Shown: positions 1-9,307, counted from the stretch's first letter. The stretch is DNA of 64,000 bases from Roseburia sp. (GCA_019411365.1 DXQT01000010.1:11195-75194), one strand, 5' to 3'. Numbers and translations: made by a program. The notes: generated from the letters alone by a model not told the origin.

Positions 1-112
1 AAGTCTGCTGTCCATTGTTATACTGCTGATTGCCATAGGTCTGCTGTCCGTTGTTATACTGCTGATCCCCGTAAGTCTGTTGTCCATTGTTCATGTTCTG
101 ATTTTCGTCCAT
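1..112 (-). CDS. Gln/Asn-rich repeat protein, N-terminal part only
   Basis: The window opens inside this gene, so only the first 37 codons are visible. It starts at the ATG read from 112 with a strong ribosome site (AAGGAGGAG) about 5 bases before it. The visible protein begins MDENQNM and then repeats a 12-residue unit, NNGQQTYGxQQY, coded by 36-bp tandem repeats. This is a low-complexity, polar, probably disordered N-terminus. Such leaders in Firmicutes often precede a membrane or zinc-ribbon domain, but nothing here shows which. It lies 21 bases after rsmA on the same strand and may share its transcript. The function is unknown. Confidence 0.75.
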   Translation of the reverse strand, partial: MDENQNMNNGQQTYGDQQYNNGQQTYGNQQYNNGQQT

Positions 113-133
113 AATCTCCTCCTTAATTTTGCT

Positions 134-1006
134 TTATTTTTTCTGTCTGTTTCCAATAATATTGGAAAGAGCTGCAAACTGCTCTAACGTGAGCGCCTCC
201 CCCCGGATGGTAAGCGGTTCTCCAAGTTCTGCGATACACTCCTGTATCTCTTCCTTGGAAAGATGTACCTGCGGCGCATTCGACAATCCGTTCGCCAGTG
301 TTTTTCTTCTCTGGTTAAACGATGCCCGGATAATGTGAAACATCAGTTTTTCATCATCCACCTGCACCGGCACCTCTTCGTGTCTGGTCAGCCGGATCAC
401 TGCACTGCCGACATTCGGGCGCGGCATAAAGCAGTTTGGCGGAACATTGGCAACGATCTCCGGTTTTGCATAAAACTGCACCGCTAACGACAGTGCACCG
501 TAATCTTTCGTTCCCGGTCCTACCTGCATGCGGTCTGCAACTTCCTTCTGCACCATGACCGTAATGCTGTCGATCGGAACATGGCTCTCAAAAAGTCCCA
601 TGATGATCGGTGTGGTAATATAATAAGGAAGATTTGCAACGACCTTGATCGGCTTTCCACCATTTCTTTCCATCGCAAGTTTTGCGATATCCAGTTTTAA
701 AATATCCTGGTTGATCACAGTCACATTATCATAAGCGCTCAATGTATCCTCTAAGATCGGGATCAGATTGGTATCAATCTCTACCGCAGTCACTTCCCTG
801 GCATTTTCACACAGATACTGTGTCATCGTACCGATACCCGGACCGATCTCAAGAACAAAATCATCCTTTGTCACTCCCGCGGCCTCGACGATCTTCTCAA
901 GTACATGCGGATCGATCAGAAAGTTCTGCCCGAATTTTTTCTGAAAATTAAAATGATATTTCTGCAAAACCGCAATCGTATTCTGCGGAATCCCTAATGT
1001 AGCCAT
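134..1006 (-). CDS. rsmA: 16S rRNA (adenine1518-N6/adenine1519-N6)-dimethyltransferase RsmA
   Basis: The 290-residue protein has the full RsmA/KsgA layout: an N-terminal KFGQNFLIDP motif, the SAM-binding motif VLEIGPGIGTMT near residue 50, the catalytic NLPYYITTP motif near 125, and a C-terminal helical domain. Family knowledge: it dimethylates two adjacent adenines in helix 45 of 16S rRNA late in 30S assembly. GAGAGGAG precedes the start. The preceding gene ends 10 bases upstream, so the two are probably co-transcribed. Length and motifs are normal for the family. Confidence 0.97.
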   Translation of the reverse strand: MATLGIPQNTIAVLQKYHFNFQKKFGQNFLIDPHVLEKIVEAAGVTKDDFVLEIGPGIGTMTQYLCENAREVTAVEIDTNLIPILEDTLSAYDNVTVINQDILKLDIAKLAMERNGGKPIKVVANLPYYITTPIIMGLFESHVPIDSITVMVQKEVADRMQVGPGTKDYGALSLAVQFYAKPEIVANVPPNCFMPRPNVGSAVIRLTRHEEVPVQVDDEKLMFHIIRASFNQRRKTLANGLSNAPQVHLSKEEIQECIAELGEPLTIRGEALTLEQFAALSNIIGNRQKK

Positions 1007-1016
1007 AAAACTCCTC

Positions 1017-1436
1017 TCAATCCTTCCGGTTACTTAACATTTCCTCAAACAGCGTATCTAAAAACTCTGTATACAACCCGTTAAATGTCTCATGAAAAGT
1101 CTGTGCCACACTTGCATCTCCCTGACCTGTCATCTGTGCCTCCTCAAAAAGTGCAAATGCCGTTTCATAAAGCTCCGGATTTTTATCATAAAATACTTCC
1201 GTCAGTCCATCCTGAAAAGCAAACTGCGCCTCCTGGGAAAGATTGTCCTTGAAATCTTCCTTGGAAATACAGCCTTTCTCCTCATAATCAGAAAGATAAA
1301 TATGTCCCTCTGCAGATTTTACAAAATCGCGAAATACCGTTGCCACATCCTCGTATGTAACAGGAACATAATTCTCATTCCAGTATCTGTCAAATGTTTC
1401 CCTGTCCGGAAAGTGTGAAAAAATATCGTTATCCAT
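1017..1436 (-). CDS. Small acidic protein of unknown function
   Basis: About 139 residues, acidic and predicted mostly helical, with many Phe/Tyr and no signal peptide or membrane segment. I do not recognise a family. The frame also has an ATG at 1448, but that ATG is part of the ribosome site itself (ATGGAG); GGAG sits 7 bases before the ATG at 1436, so 1436 is the better start. The stop lies 10 bases before rsmA, suggesting an operon. Its leader carries two copies of a 16-base repeat (see the repeat at 1441-1497). Confidence 0.7.
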   Translation of the reverse strand: MDNDIFSHFPDRETFDRYWNENYVPVTYEDVATVFRDFVKSAEGHIYLSDYEEKGCISKEDFKDNLSQEAQFAFQDGLTEVFYDKNPELYETAFALFEEAQMTGQGDASVAQTFHETFNGLYTEFLDTLFEEMLSNRKD

Positions 1437-1440
1437 GTTA

Positions 1441-1497
1441 TTCTCCATTTCTGCGTGTGAAAATTCTTATGTTTCACACTATTCTCCATTTCTGCGT
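1441..1497 (-). repeat. Duplicated ribosome-site leader repeat with hairpin
   Basis: On the minus strand the 16-mer ACGCAGAAATGGAGAA occurs twice, at 1482-1497 and 1441-1456, exactly 41 bases apart. Between them lies an AGTGTGAAAC...TTTTCACAC inverted repeat. The downstream copy supplies the ribosome site of the gene at 1017-1436. Related copies of the 16-mer and of the hairpin occur in other leaders in the window. Confidence 0.7.
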
Positions 1498-1642
1498 ATA
1501 AAATATTGTATACAATAAACAGACTGCGCATTCCATGGGCAGACCTATCGCCATAAATATACAAACAGGATGCCATCACGGTCTGTCCGTCTCTGACACC
1601 CTGTCTTTCATTATATACAAAAATCATATATAAGGCAAAGAT

Positions 1643-3736
1643 TTATTTTTCATCGTGGAACATTTCGATAACACTGTTCAGCCGTACAATATTCTCACGG
1701 TTATTGTCCACAAGTGTTTCATTTCCCTGGACAATTCCGGAAACCTCAAGTGTTTTCTGTGCAATATCCGTCACACCATCAGCCGCCTCGGAAACCGTTC
1801 TGCTGACACCCTGCATGGCATCTGCAATCTCAACAATAGAACTTAACAGTGTATTGATCTGTCCGCTGATGGCAGACATATCATCATCAAATACGGTTGC
1901 ATCTTTCGTATACTGGTCTGCAACCCCCATAAAGTCCTCATAATCTTTTAGTACTGTCTGCTCTAAGAAATCCGTACTTTCCTTTAAGCATCCTGTCATA
2001 TTTGCCACAGCCTGGTTTACCTCGGCAATGATTTCATTGATACTGCCGACCGTCGTGGATGTCTGGGCTGCCAGCGTACCGATCTCTCCGGCAACGACTG
2101 CGAATCCCTTTCCTGCCTCTCCGGCTCTTGCCGCCTCGATTGAGGCATTTAATGCCAGCAGATTCGTCTGACTTGAAATTTCAAGGATTGCCTGTGTAAA
2201 CTGGTTGATCTTTTCTACTGCTTTTGCCTGCTCCATGGCAGCTTCTGTTTTCTGCTGTACATTTTCGTACATCTGAACCGTTTTTTCGCTTGCAGCCTGC
2301 GTCTTTAACTTAAGCTGACCTGCGCGTTCCTTTACCTCAACAGAGGACTCCCGTCCCTCCTTTGAATACCGCTCAATATCCGTTGCACGCTCTTTGATAT
2401 CACTGACCGTGGTGTTGACCGTCTCCATCGTCGCCGCTGTCTCTTCCATAGCAGCCGCAAGCTCCTGCGTCGTGTCTGTGTTGACGCTGCTCATTTCACG
2501 CACACGCTTCGTCGTGTCAGAAAGCTGTTCTGTCGTATTTTTCAGATCTGTGTATACATGACGGATATTTGCTACCATTTGACGCAGATTCTTGCGCATG
2601 TTGTGAAGTGATATCGCCATTCTTCCGGTTTCATCTTTTCTTTTATAAAGGTGCTGGTTTGCCGAATTGCTCGCAAACTCAAATTCAGCCGTCTGTTTTA
2701 CGATACCGTCGATCTGGGTGATCGGCTTTGTGATTGTAAATCCGAGTACTGTACCGATAATTATGGTAAGTATCATTGCAAAAGCAGCTCCTCCGAATAT
2801 CTGTTTTGCAAGCTGTCTGGATTTTTCCTGCAGTTCAGTTTTTGGTGCCGTAAGGACAAATTTCATGCCATTTTCCAATGTCTTATAATACATGACCTTA
2901 TCTTTTCCCTGATAAGTATAGGAAACGGCAGTCTCCTCCGTCTGCTCATTTCCAAGCGCATCCACTACAGCCTGCAAACCACTGTCTGCATCTGCAAGGT
3001 TACTTCCAATCTCAAGATCTTTGTGATACATTACCTCACCGGAATCATTGGCAAGGAAACCATAACCACTATCAAATATACTTAAAGAATCAATCGTATT
3101 TGTAAATTCACTGAAATCAATATCCATTCCAATGATACCAATGGACTCTCCATCCACCTCAATCGGAATAACATAAGAAATCATATACACACCTATGTTA
3201 GAATTCAGATATGGTTCCATCCAGGTTTCTTTTCCGTTCTGTACCGGAATATAATACCATCCGACATGCTCCACATCACTCGGATCATACATGGAAAAGT
3301 CTGTTGGCGTCACACTCTCAAATTCACTGTCACTGTTGTTCCTTGTAAGGAAAAGCCCGCTTGTCGGTTCCGTAAATTCAGGGTTATAACGGATATACGC
3401 CGTGAGTGCTCCCTTTGTGTTCTGTGCAGACTGCATCAGGATAGGAAGCATCTGCTTTGTATAAGTATCCACATAGTCCTTACTCGTCCGGAAGGATGCT
3501 GCATGTTCCAGTTTGGCAACTGCAATGCTGTATACCATTTCCACTGACTGTGAAACATTCTGCATCATGGTATCAAGTTCATCGCTCTGACTCACACACT
3601 TAAGCTGCATTTCCTGCTGTGAATCTTCATAAGAAGTGCTGACTGAGTTTACAATACTGATCGCTCCGCAGATAAATGTAGATACCAGCGAACATAGTAT
3701 TACGGTTACAATAATTTTTGTTTTTATTGATTTCAT
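1643..3736 (-). CDS. Methyl-accepting chemotaxis protein with periplasmic-type dCache sensor
   Basis: The 697-residue protein has a membrane segment at about 7-30, a large extracellular sensor of dCache size at about 35-305, a second membrane segment near 315-335 followed by a HAMP domain, and a cytoplasmic signalling domain. The signalling hairpin tip is intact ([17 protein letters not shown] near residue 540). It should sense an extracellular ligand and control CheA; the ligand cannot be read from sequence. No other che genes are in the window, so it is an orphan receptor locus. It is divergent from the DNA-repair radical SAM gene. Confidence 0.95.
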   Translation of the reverse strand: MKSIKTKIIVTVILCSLVSTFICGAISIVNSVSTSYEDSQQEMQLKCVSQSDELDTMMQNVSQSVEMVYSIAVAKLEHAASFRTSKDYVDTYTKQMLPILMQSAQNTKGALTAYIRYNPEFTEPTSGLFLTRNNSDSEFESVTPTDFSMYDPSDVEHVGWYYIPVQNGKETWMEPYLNSNIGVYMISYVIPIEVDGESIGIIGMDIDFSEFTNTIDSLSIFDSGYGFLANDSGEVMYHKDLEIGSNLADADSGLQAVVDALGNEQTEETAVSYTYQGKDKVMYYKTLENGMKFVLTAPKTELQEKSRQLAKQIFGGAAFAMILTIIIGTVLGFTITKPITQIDGIVKQTAEFEFASNSANQHLYKRKDETGRMAISLHNMRKNLRQMVANIRHVYTDLKNTTEQLSDTTKRVREMSSVNTDTTQELAAAMEETAATMETVNTTVSDIKERATDIERYSKEGRESSVEVKERAGQLKLKTQAASEKTVQMYENVQQKTEAAMEQAKAVEKINQFTQAILEISSQTNLLALNASIEAARAGEAGKGFAVVAGEIGTLAAQTSTTVGSINEIIAEVNQAVANMTGCLKESTDFLEQTVLKDYEDFMGVADQYTKDATVFDDDMSAISGQINTLLSSIVEIADAMQGVSRTVSEAADGVTDIAQKTLEVSGIVQGNETLVDNNRENIVRLNSVIEMFHDEK

Positions 3737-3875
3737 ACCAATTTCCCCCTCTGTCCAGATTCCTCCTGTTGTTTCAATTTTACCATATTCGACTTTATTT
3801 TCAATAAAATATATACTGTTTCGTTATGTTTTCGTAGATTTTAAAAATTATATGCTATTTTTTTATTCATTTTAT

Positions 3876-3948
3876 CGAACATATTTTCGTTTTTCTATTG
3901 CATGTGTTTTGATTTTGTGTTATATTGATTTTATCGAACACTCGTTCT
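3876..3948 (+). promoter_or_regulatory. Promoter with two LexA-like SOS boxes
   Basis: A candidate sigma-A promoter reads TTGCAT (3898-3903), a 17-base spacer, then TATATT (3921-3926). It is bracketed by two dyads resembling the Gram-positive LexA box (consensus CGAACATATGTTCG): CGAACATATTTTCG at 3876-3889 (one mismatch) and CGAACACTCGTTCT at 3935-3948, the latter over the expected transcription start. This intergenic stretch (3737-4035) is otherwise AT-rich and also carries the promoter of the divergent chemotaxis gene. The downstream genes look like DNA-repair genes, which fits SOS control. Confidence 0.65.
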
Positions 3949-4035
3949 GTTTTTAGTAATATGCGACCGATAATCCAACCCCGTTTATATGTAACTATGA
4001 AGAATATGAAAAGACCATGAGAAATGGAGATCAAC

Positions 4036-5316
4036 ATGAACATCCAGCAAAATATGTCCCTAATGGAAAAACTTTCTATACTTACCGCCGCTGCAAAATA
4101 CGATGTTGCCTGTACTTCCAGCGGTGTGGACCGCCGTGGCAATGGCACCGGCATGGGGAACTCTCTCGCCTGCGGAATCTGTCACTCATTCTCTGCGGAT
4201 GGGCGCTGTATTTCTCTGCTCAAGATCCTCTTTACCAATGAATGTATTTTTAACTGCGCCTACTGCCAGAACAACTGTAACTCCGATGTAAAACGGGCTT
4301 CCTTTACCCCGGATGAAGTCTGTGAGCTGACGATAGAATTTTACCGGCGCAACTATATTGAGGGACTTTTCCTAAGTTCCGGCATCATGATCAGTCCCAA
4401 TTACACGATGGATCTGATCTATCAGACCCTCTACCGGCTACGCAATGTCTACCATTTCAACGGCTATATCCATGTCAAAGCGATTCCCGGCGCAGATCCT
4501 GTCCTTGTGGAAAAAGCCGGTTTTCTTGCCGACCGTATGAGTGTCAATTTAGAACTTCCGACCGCCGACAGCTTAAAGAAACTGGCTCCCTATAAGTCCA
4601 GAACTACTATTTTAAAACCAATGCGCCAGATCCAGAACCGCATTACGGAAAATAAGGATGAACTTGCCATTTACCGCAAAGCACCGCGTTTTGTCCCCGC
4701 CGGTCAGAGCACACAGATGATCATTGGTGCCACTCCGGAACACGATTATGAAATCATGCGCGTTGCTGAGACACTTTATCAGAAGTTTGACTTAAAGAGA
4801 GTTTTTTACTCGGCTTTTGTCAATGTAAACCACGACTCAAACCTGCCGGTTCTGCCGGGTGGTCCGCCTCTTTTACGTGAGCACCGCCTCTATCAGGCAG
4901 ACTGGCTGCTGCGCTATTATGATTTTAAAGTAGATGAATTACTGACCAAAGACCGCCCGGATTTCAATATCTATCTGGATCCAAAATGTGACTGGGCACT
5001 CCGTCACCTGGAGTATTTTCCGGTTGAGATCAACCGCGCCGATTATCACACCCTTTTGCGGGTTCCCGGCATCGGTGCAAAATCTGCCTCCCGCATCGTA
5101 AAGGCAAGACGTATGAATAAACTCGATTTTTCCGATCTGAAAAAGATCGGTGTCGTACTAAAACGTGCCCTATACTTTATCACCTGTTCCGGTCGCATGA
5201 TGTATCCCACAAAATTAGACGAGGATTATATCTGCCGCAGCCTGATTGCCGACCGTACCCAGATTCCACGCGAAATACGTGAGGCAGGATATCAGCAGCT
5301 CAGTTTGTTTTCCTGA
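4036..5316 (+). CDS. Putative DNA modification/repair radical SAM protein
   Basis: About 426 residues. A radical SAM core carries the Fe-S motif CIFNCAYC near residue 70 (spacing CxxxCxxC), preceded by a Cys-containing segment, and a helix-hairpin-helix DNA-binding motif (VPGIGAKSASRIV) lies near residue 340. This layout matches the radical SAM family usually found next to a DUF4130/uracil-DNA-glycosylase-like partner (TIGR03916 type). The exact reaction is unknown. The in-frame ATG at 4024 is part of the Shine-Dalgarno ATGGAG; the start at 4036 has GGAG six bases upstream. Its partner follows 128 bases downstream and the promoter carries LexA-like boxes. Confidence 0.88.
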   Translation: MNIQQNMSLMEKLSILTAAAKYDVACTSSGVDRRGNGTGMGNSLACGICHSFSADGRCISLLKILFTNECIFNCAYCQNNCNSDVKRASFTPDEVCELTIEFYRRNYIEGLFLSSGIMISPNYTMDLIYQTLYRLRNVYHFNGYIHVKAIPGADPVLVEKAGFLADRMSVNLELPTADSLKKLAPYKSRTTILKPMRQIQNRITENKDELAIYRKAPRFVPAGQSTQMIIGATPEHDYEIMRVAETLYQKFDLKRVFYSAFVNVNHDSNLPVLPGGPPLLREHRLYQADWLLRYYDFKVDELLTKDRPDFNIYLDPKCDWALRHLEYFPVEINRADYHTLLRVPGIGAKSASRIVKARRMNKLDFSDLKKIGVVLKRALYFITCSGRMMYPTKLDEDYICRSLIADRTQIPREIREAGYQQLSLFS

Positions 5317-5328
5317 TGATGCTGAATG

Positions 5329-5440
5329 GAGATTAGTGTGAAAAATAAGATTTTTCACATGCAAGATTTGTGCTTACGCACAAACTTGAGATGCAAATGA
5401 AAACGTTGTTTTCATTGAAAAACAGCGCAAGAATGGGGAT
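5329..5440 (+). repeat. Composite intercistronic repeat: two hairpins plus ribosome site
   Basis: The 128-base gap between the two repair genes is almost wholly repeat. First comes the hairpin TGTGAAAAAT-aag-ATTTTTCACA (family also at 1458-1481 and 23897-23918). Then, from 5371, comes a segment with the hairpin AATGAAAAC-gtt-GTTTTCATT ending in CAGCGCAAGAATGG, which supplies the ribosome site of the next gene. The second segment is about 93-95% identical over 67 bases to 16424-16490. Confidence 0.75.
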
Positions 5441-5444
5441 TAAT

Positions 5445-6302
5445 ATGTACACATTTATCTGCGAAGATTCTCCCAACGGAATTTTTTCCGGCATTTATGA
5501 TGCGTGGGATTTTAAAGTAAATCAAAATAAAAAATATCCAGCCGGCAGCACAGCGACTGACACTTCTTCCCGCATATACCCGCATGCCTGCTCGCACGAA
5601 GATATCCACGTTGTCTGCCATGAGCCGGACAATTATCAACTGTTTTATGAGTATATCCATGTGGAAACTTCCACAGAAAAATCAGATAAAGTCGCCCGTA
5701 CCATCCAGTGCAGGCTTGGCAGTGAATTTTACGATGCCATTTTAAATGCGATCCTCTCCATTGTTCCCGCGAAAAAGAATGACTTAGACAAAGCCGACGC
5801 TATTTACCACACTCTTGTACTTGGTCTGAATACAGCCGCCGGAGCACGCGCCATCCATGATCTCTCCAATCCTTATGTCCACCGCCTGTTTACATTGTCG
5901 CGCGCTACCGCAAACGAAGCGCATCACCTGCTCGGCTTTCTTCGTTTTTCGGAACTGGAAAATGGTGTTTTATTCTCCACGATCCATCCAAAAAATAATG
6001 CCCTGCCGATATTAGCAGAGCACTTCACCGATCGTCTCCCACAGGAGAATTTTATGATATATGATGAGAACCGGCAGCTTGCCGCAGTCCATGCCGCCGG
6101 CAAGAACTTCATGCTGGTGGATGCCTCCGGCATAGATCAGGACCTTTTAAAACGTACCTCCGAAAAAGAGTCTGCGTATCGGAAACTGTGGCTGGCCTTT
6201 TTTGACCAGATTGCGATCCAGGCACGGATCAATCCAAAACTTCAGGCACAGAACATTCCGAAGCGCTTCTGGAGTGATACACCGGAACTTGCAAAAAAAT
6301 AA
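5445..6302 (+). CDS. DUF4130/TIGR03915-type putative DNA-repair protein
   Basis: A 285-residue soluble protein starting MYTFICEDSPNGIFSGIYDAW, the typical opening of the DUF4130 family that is encoded beside the radical SAM repair protein; in some bacteria this domain is fused to a uracil-DNA-glycosylase-like domain. No glycosylase domain is fused here. It should act with the upstream radical SAM enzyme, perhaps on damaged or modified bases (inference). The frame is open from 5370, but GGGG lies 8 bases before the ATG at 5445 and homologous repeat sequence covers the upstream part, so 5445 is chosen. Confidence 0.88.
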   Translation: MYTFICEDSPNGIFSGIYDAWDFKVNQNKKYPAGSTATDTSSRIYPHACSHEDIHVVCHEPDNYQLFYEYIHVETSTEKSDKVARTIQCRLGSEFYDAILNAILSIVPAKKNDLDKADAIYHTLVLGLNTAAGARAIHDLSNPYVHRLFTLSRATANEAHHLLGFLRFSELENGVLFSTIHPKNNALPILAEHFTDRLPQENFMIYDENRQLAAVHAAGKNFMLVDASGIDQDLLKRTSEKESAYRKLWLAFFDQIAIQARINPKLQAQNIPKRFWSDTPELAKK

Positions 6303-6326
6303 AGCCCTGTTCCAATTGAACAGAGC
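6292..6326 (-). terminator. Terminator between convergent genes
   Basis: On the minus strand GCTCTGTTC-aattg-GAACAGGGC is followed by TTTATTTTTTT, ending tatD transcripts. The T-tract overlaps the last codons of the convergent DUF4130 gene. For plus-strand transcripts the same hairpin lacks a good T-tract. Confidence 0.75.
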
Positions 6327-6360
6327 ATCTCTTTACTATCTTATATATATTATAACCAAA

Positions 6361-7155
6361 CTATTCTTTTTTGTAAATAATATCCTTATTACGAAACAGC
6401 CTTTCCGCATTTGCCCTCGTCGCCTGTTCTACTTCCTCCGGCGTGATCCCTCTTAATTCTGCGATCTTTTTAATCACAAACGGGATGTATGAAGAATCGT
6501 TTCGCTCCCCGCGGTGCGGCTCCGGCGCCATATACGGACAGTCCGTCTCAAGAAGGATCCGATCAAGCGGGATCTCCTGTACGGTCTCCTTTAACTTTTT
6601 CGCATTTTTAAAAGTCACAACACCGCCGACACCGATATAATATCCCATTTTTATAAATTCCTGTGCCATCTCTTTCGAATAAGAATAACAGTGGATCACT
6701 CCCGGTATCTCCTCCGCATGTACTGATTTCATCACTTCCATAGTATCCGCTGCCGCATCTCTGGAATGGATGATGACAGGAAGTGACGCTTCTCTTGCCA
6801 TTTTCATCTGTTCCGCAAACCAGTATCTCTGCTGTTTTTGTACTTCCGGTTCTTTATCCCAGTAATAATCCAGCCCGATCTCTCCGACCGCAGCTACTTT
6901 TTCTTTTTTGGTCTGCTCTTTCAGCCATGCAAATGTTTCCTCATTCAGGCCACTGATATCGCTCGGATGTACACCGACTGCTGCATAGACAAACGGATAC
7001 TTCTCCGACAGTGCAAGCGTTGTTTTGGTAGATTCGATTGAGGCACCGACATTGATAATCGTTCCTACACCACGCCCTGGCATAGATGTGATCAGCGCAT
7101 CCCTGTCCTCCTCAAACCGTTCATCATCATAGTGTGCATGTGTTTCAAATATCAT
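6361..7155 (-). CDS. tatD: TatD family metal-dependent DNase/hydrolase
   Basis: The 264-residue protein shows the TatD metal-binding pattern in order: ETHAHYDD at the N-terminus, GEIGLDYYW near 90, IHSRDA near 130, IHCYS near 155 and ETDCPYM near 205. The family are TIM-barrel metallo-hydrolases with 3'-5' exonuclease activity; a role in DNA or RNA quality control is likely. The ribosome site AAAGGAGAA overlaps the end of a decayed regulator gene just upstream. Length is normal. Confidence 0.93.
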   Translation of the reverse strand: MIFETHAHYDDERFEEDRDALITSMPGRGVGTIINVGASIESTKTTLALSEKYPFVYAAVGVHPSDISGLNEETFAWLKEQTKKEKVAAVGEIGLDYYWDKEPEVQKQQRYWFAEQMKMAREASLPVIIHSRDAAADTMEVMKSVHAEEIPGVIHCYSYSKEMAQEFIKMGYYIGVGGVVTFKNAKKLKETVQEIPLDRILLETDCPYMAPEPHRGERNDSSYIPFVIKKIAELRGITPEEVEQATRANAERLFRNKDIIYKKE

Positions 7156-7157
7156 AA

Positions 7158-7342
7158 TTATATTTCTCCTTTATTTACCTGCATGAGTACCGGGATTTTT
7201 CCAATGATCTCACCGCCAGGTACACTCTGTCCACCATATACAGCCTCGATTACCGGTGCAATCCCTTCAACTGAAATCCTGCTTTAAATATATACCCTTT
7301 TACGCCAAGTTCCAATACTTTTACAATATATTTTAGATCTGT
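7158..7342 (-). pseudogene. Remnant of a NarL-family response regulator
   Basis: Two short reading frames on the minus strand together resemble the end of a receiver domain plus linker of a NarL/LuxR-type response regulator: a frame with VKVLELGVKGYIFK (about 7340-7275), and after a frame change a frame with IAPVIEAVYGGQSV and GGEIIGKIPVLMQ, ending at the TAA at 7158-7160. The N-terminal receiver and the DNA-binding helix-turn-helix are absent, so it cannot be functional. It sits between tatD and a broken chemotaxis receptor gene. Identification is from motif memory and is moderately secure. Confidence 0.5.
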
Positions 7343-7346
7343 CTTT

Positions 7347-8345
7347 TTAATTTAACCGGAAAGTTTCAATGGCATTTTCTAACTGTTTCATGCTGTCCAT
7401 CATCTTTACGACTTCGGATTTTAAAGCCTCTGAATCCTCCATCTGCTGTCCAAGGAAGCGATTTATTTCCTCCGTGGTTCTTACGGTATGTTCAGAAGAA
7501 TCCCCGATTGCACGTATTTTATCTAACACTGCATGTCTTCTACCGTTCATCTCATCCACTTTTCCCGATATCTCATCCAGTTCCTGTATCATACTCTCCA
7601 TGACGCTGCTCATGTTTCCAAATGCCTCCATGGTATATCCGGCACTCTCTACCATTTCATTGACTTTGCCGCTTGTCTCCATGACACATTCCCCGGACTG
7701 CAGGACTTCATTTTTCATTTCCGCTACGGTCATGATCAGGGATCACATTCTTGTAATGGTATGAAATAATGCCTCGAAAAGTTTTCCAAACTCTCCACCT
7801 TTTTTCCGTTTCTCTTTTTCCTGTACCGTAAGATCTCCGTTTGCCACACGATCAAGTCTTCCGATACTTTTTCTGATATTGCGCGTAATGCCTGCCGTGA
7901 TCACGGTTGCAATAAGCATGGCTGCAATGCATGCCGCAACGATCATAGCGATCGTGATATCCCGGATATCTTTCGTTCCTGCGGTAATGTACTCAATCGG
8001 CACCATCACAACAATTTTTCCACCTGTCACGGAACTCTCTGCACTCATATAATAATAACGTCTGCCATCCACTTTTACATAACTGCTGCTTTCTGCTGTA
8101 TCTATCAGACCACTGTCAACCGGATTATTTACGCTGATCATCCTGCCATCTGCAGTCATATCTATGGCTGTAAGCGCTGATTTTTCATAGTTCTGGGTAA
8201 GTCCCTCATAAGATTTCTGATACGAAACAACACCTATTATGATAATAAAAATAATGGGTACTAAAAATCCCGTTATTAACTGCAGTCGGATCGAGCTGTG
8301 CGGTACAACGATTTTTATCTGATGCAGTTTTCTTTTTTTCGACAT
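7347..8345 (-). pseudogene. Broken methyl-accepting chemotaxis protein
   Basis: The upstream part (8345-7743) encodes an N-terminal membrane helix, a short sensor, a second membrane helix and a HAMP domain; a TGA at 7743-7745 stops it. The frame then continues uninterrupted to 7347 and encodes the C-terminal end of an MCP signalling domain (RHAVLDKIRAIGDSSEHT). The central signalling hairpin (the [16 protein letters not shown] region) is missing, so the gene has suffered both an internal deletion and a nonsense mutation. Compare the intact receptor at 1643-3736. Start: GGGAGG precedes the ATG at 8345; the ATG at 8360 is part of the ribosome site. Confidence 0.85.
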
Positions 8346-8434
8346 AAAAAAACCTCCCATCTTTTTATCTTTATCATAAAAGGACGAAAGGTTTTATAAA
8401 ATGTCTTATTTTTTAATTGAGTATCGTTTTTTTA

Positions 8435-9307
8435 TTAAATGGAAATATTAATATTCTCTACCGGACTCTGTCCTGCTGCAGGTGCAGTTTGCGCCGAAGC
8501 ACCTGTATAAGCAGCGGATGTGCCCTGCGACAATGTACCGGTATCACCGCTCATTGTCTGATCTGTCTCTAACTCCGCATCCTGCTGTGCCTGCATCTTA
8601 ATCTGTGCCTCTGTCAGCTGTAAATTTGTGGACTCGGCAGATAAACTCACAATCACACCGGAATCCAGTGATATATCAGATGTATTGCGGTTTCCCATCT
8701 GGTCTTTGATGTATTTCATATCTGCTTCGCTGATCTTGCTCTGCTCCTGTCGTCTGTGACTGTTGCGCTTCTGCCGTATTTCAATCCGTTTTGCCTTTTC
8801 TTTCTGTACGTTCTGGATCTCTTCGATTGCAATTTTTTCCTTTAACTCGCGCTCTTTATTTGCTGCGCGGCGCTTGATCTCACCTTTCTTCTGCGTCGCC
8901 TCAGACTTGTTTTCGCTTTTATATTTTCTATTTTCTATCTCTTCCTGTTTCAAATGACGCACTTTAAGCTGCGCACACTCTACCATCCGTCTCGCATGTG
9001 CAACTGCTGCCGATATTTCCTTGCTGTCGTATTCCCCCGTTGCGGCATACCGCTGCAAAGTGGCAAGCCTGCTTTTTGCTTTTGTCAATGCATTTGCCGC
9101 GCCCTGCGGTTTCTTTGCACGCAAAAGCTGATTGGAAACTTCCTTATAGTTATAATTCAGTTTTTTCTTTGTGCCGCTGCTTTTGCTCTTTCCACAGACG
9201 TACTCAATACGCGCACGCGAATCCTTATTTGCATTTTTAATAGTCAATGTTCCAGCCATTGCCACTGCCCCCGTGGTGCTCCCGGCACTGTTCACCGAAA
9301 CTCCCAT
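8435..9307 (-). CDS. Lys/Gln-rich coiled-coil protein of unknown function
   Basis: 290 residues. The N-terminus is Gly/Ser/Ala-rich (MGVSVNSAGSTTGAVAM), residues about 55-200 are strongly charged and predicted coiled coil, rich in Lys, Arg, Glu and Gln, and the C-terminal 80 residues are Ser/Thr/Ala/Gln-rich and probably disordered. It has no signal peptide or membrane helix. I do not recognise the family. The start has a good ribosome site (GGGAGG, 10 bases upstream). A 10-bp inverted repeat lies in its leader. Its neighbour downstream is the decayed chemotaxis gene. Confidence 0.7.
   Translation of the reverse strand: MGVSVNSAGSTTGAVAMAGTLTIKNANKDSRARIEYVCGKSKSSGTKKKLNYNYKEVSNQLLRAKKPQGAANALTKAKSRLATLQRYAATGEYDSKEISAAVAHARRMVECAQLKVRHLKQEEIENRKYKSENKSEATQKKGEIKRRAANKERELKEKIAIEEIQNVQKEKAKRIEIRQKRNSHRRQEQSKISEADMKYIKDQMGNRNTSDISLDSGVIVSLSAESTNLQLTEAQIKMQAQQDAELETDQTMSGDTGTLSQGTSAAYTGASAQTAPAAGQSPVENINISI

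Noticed and set aside
1..90. 36-bp direct repeats resembling a CRISPR array
   Set aside because: Units are contiguous with no spacers, keep a reading frame and follow a good ribosome site and ATG.
2651..3085. Long plus-strand frame inside the chemotaxis gene
   Set aside because: Antisense shadow of a clear coding frame, with no ribosome site or family match.
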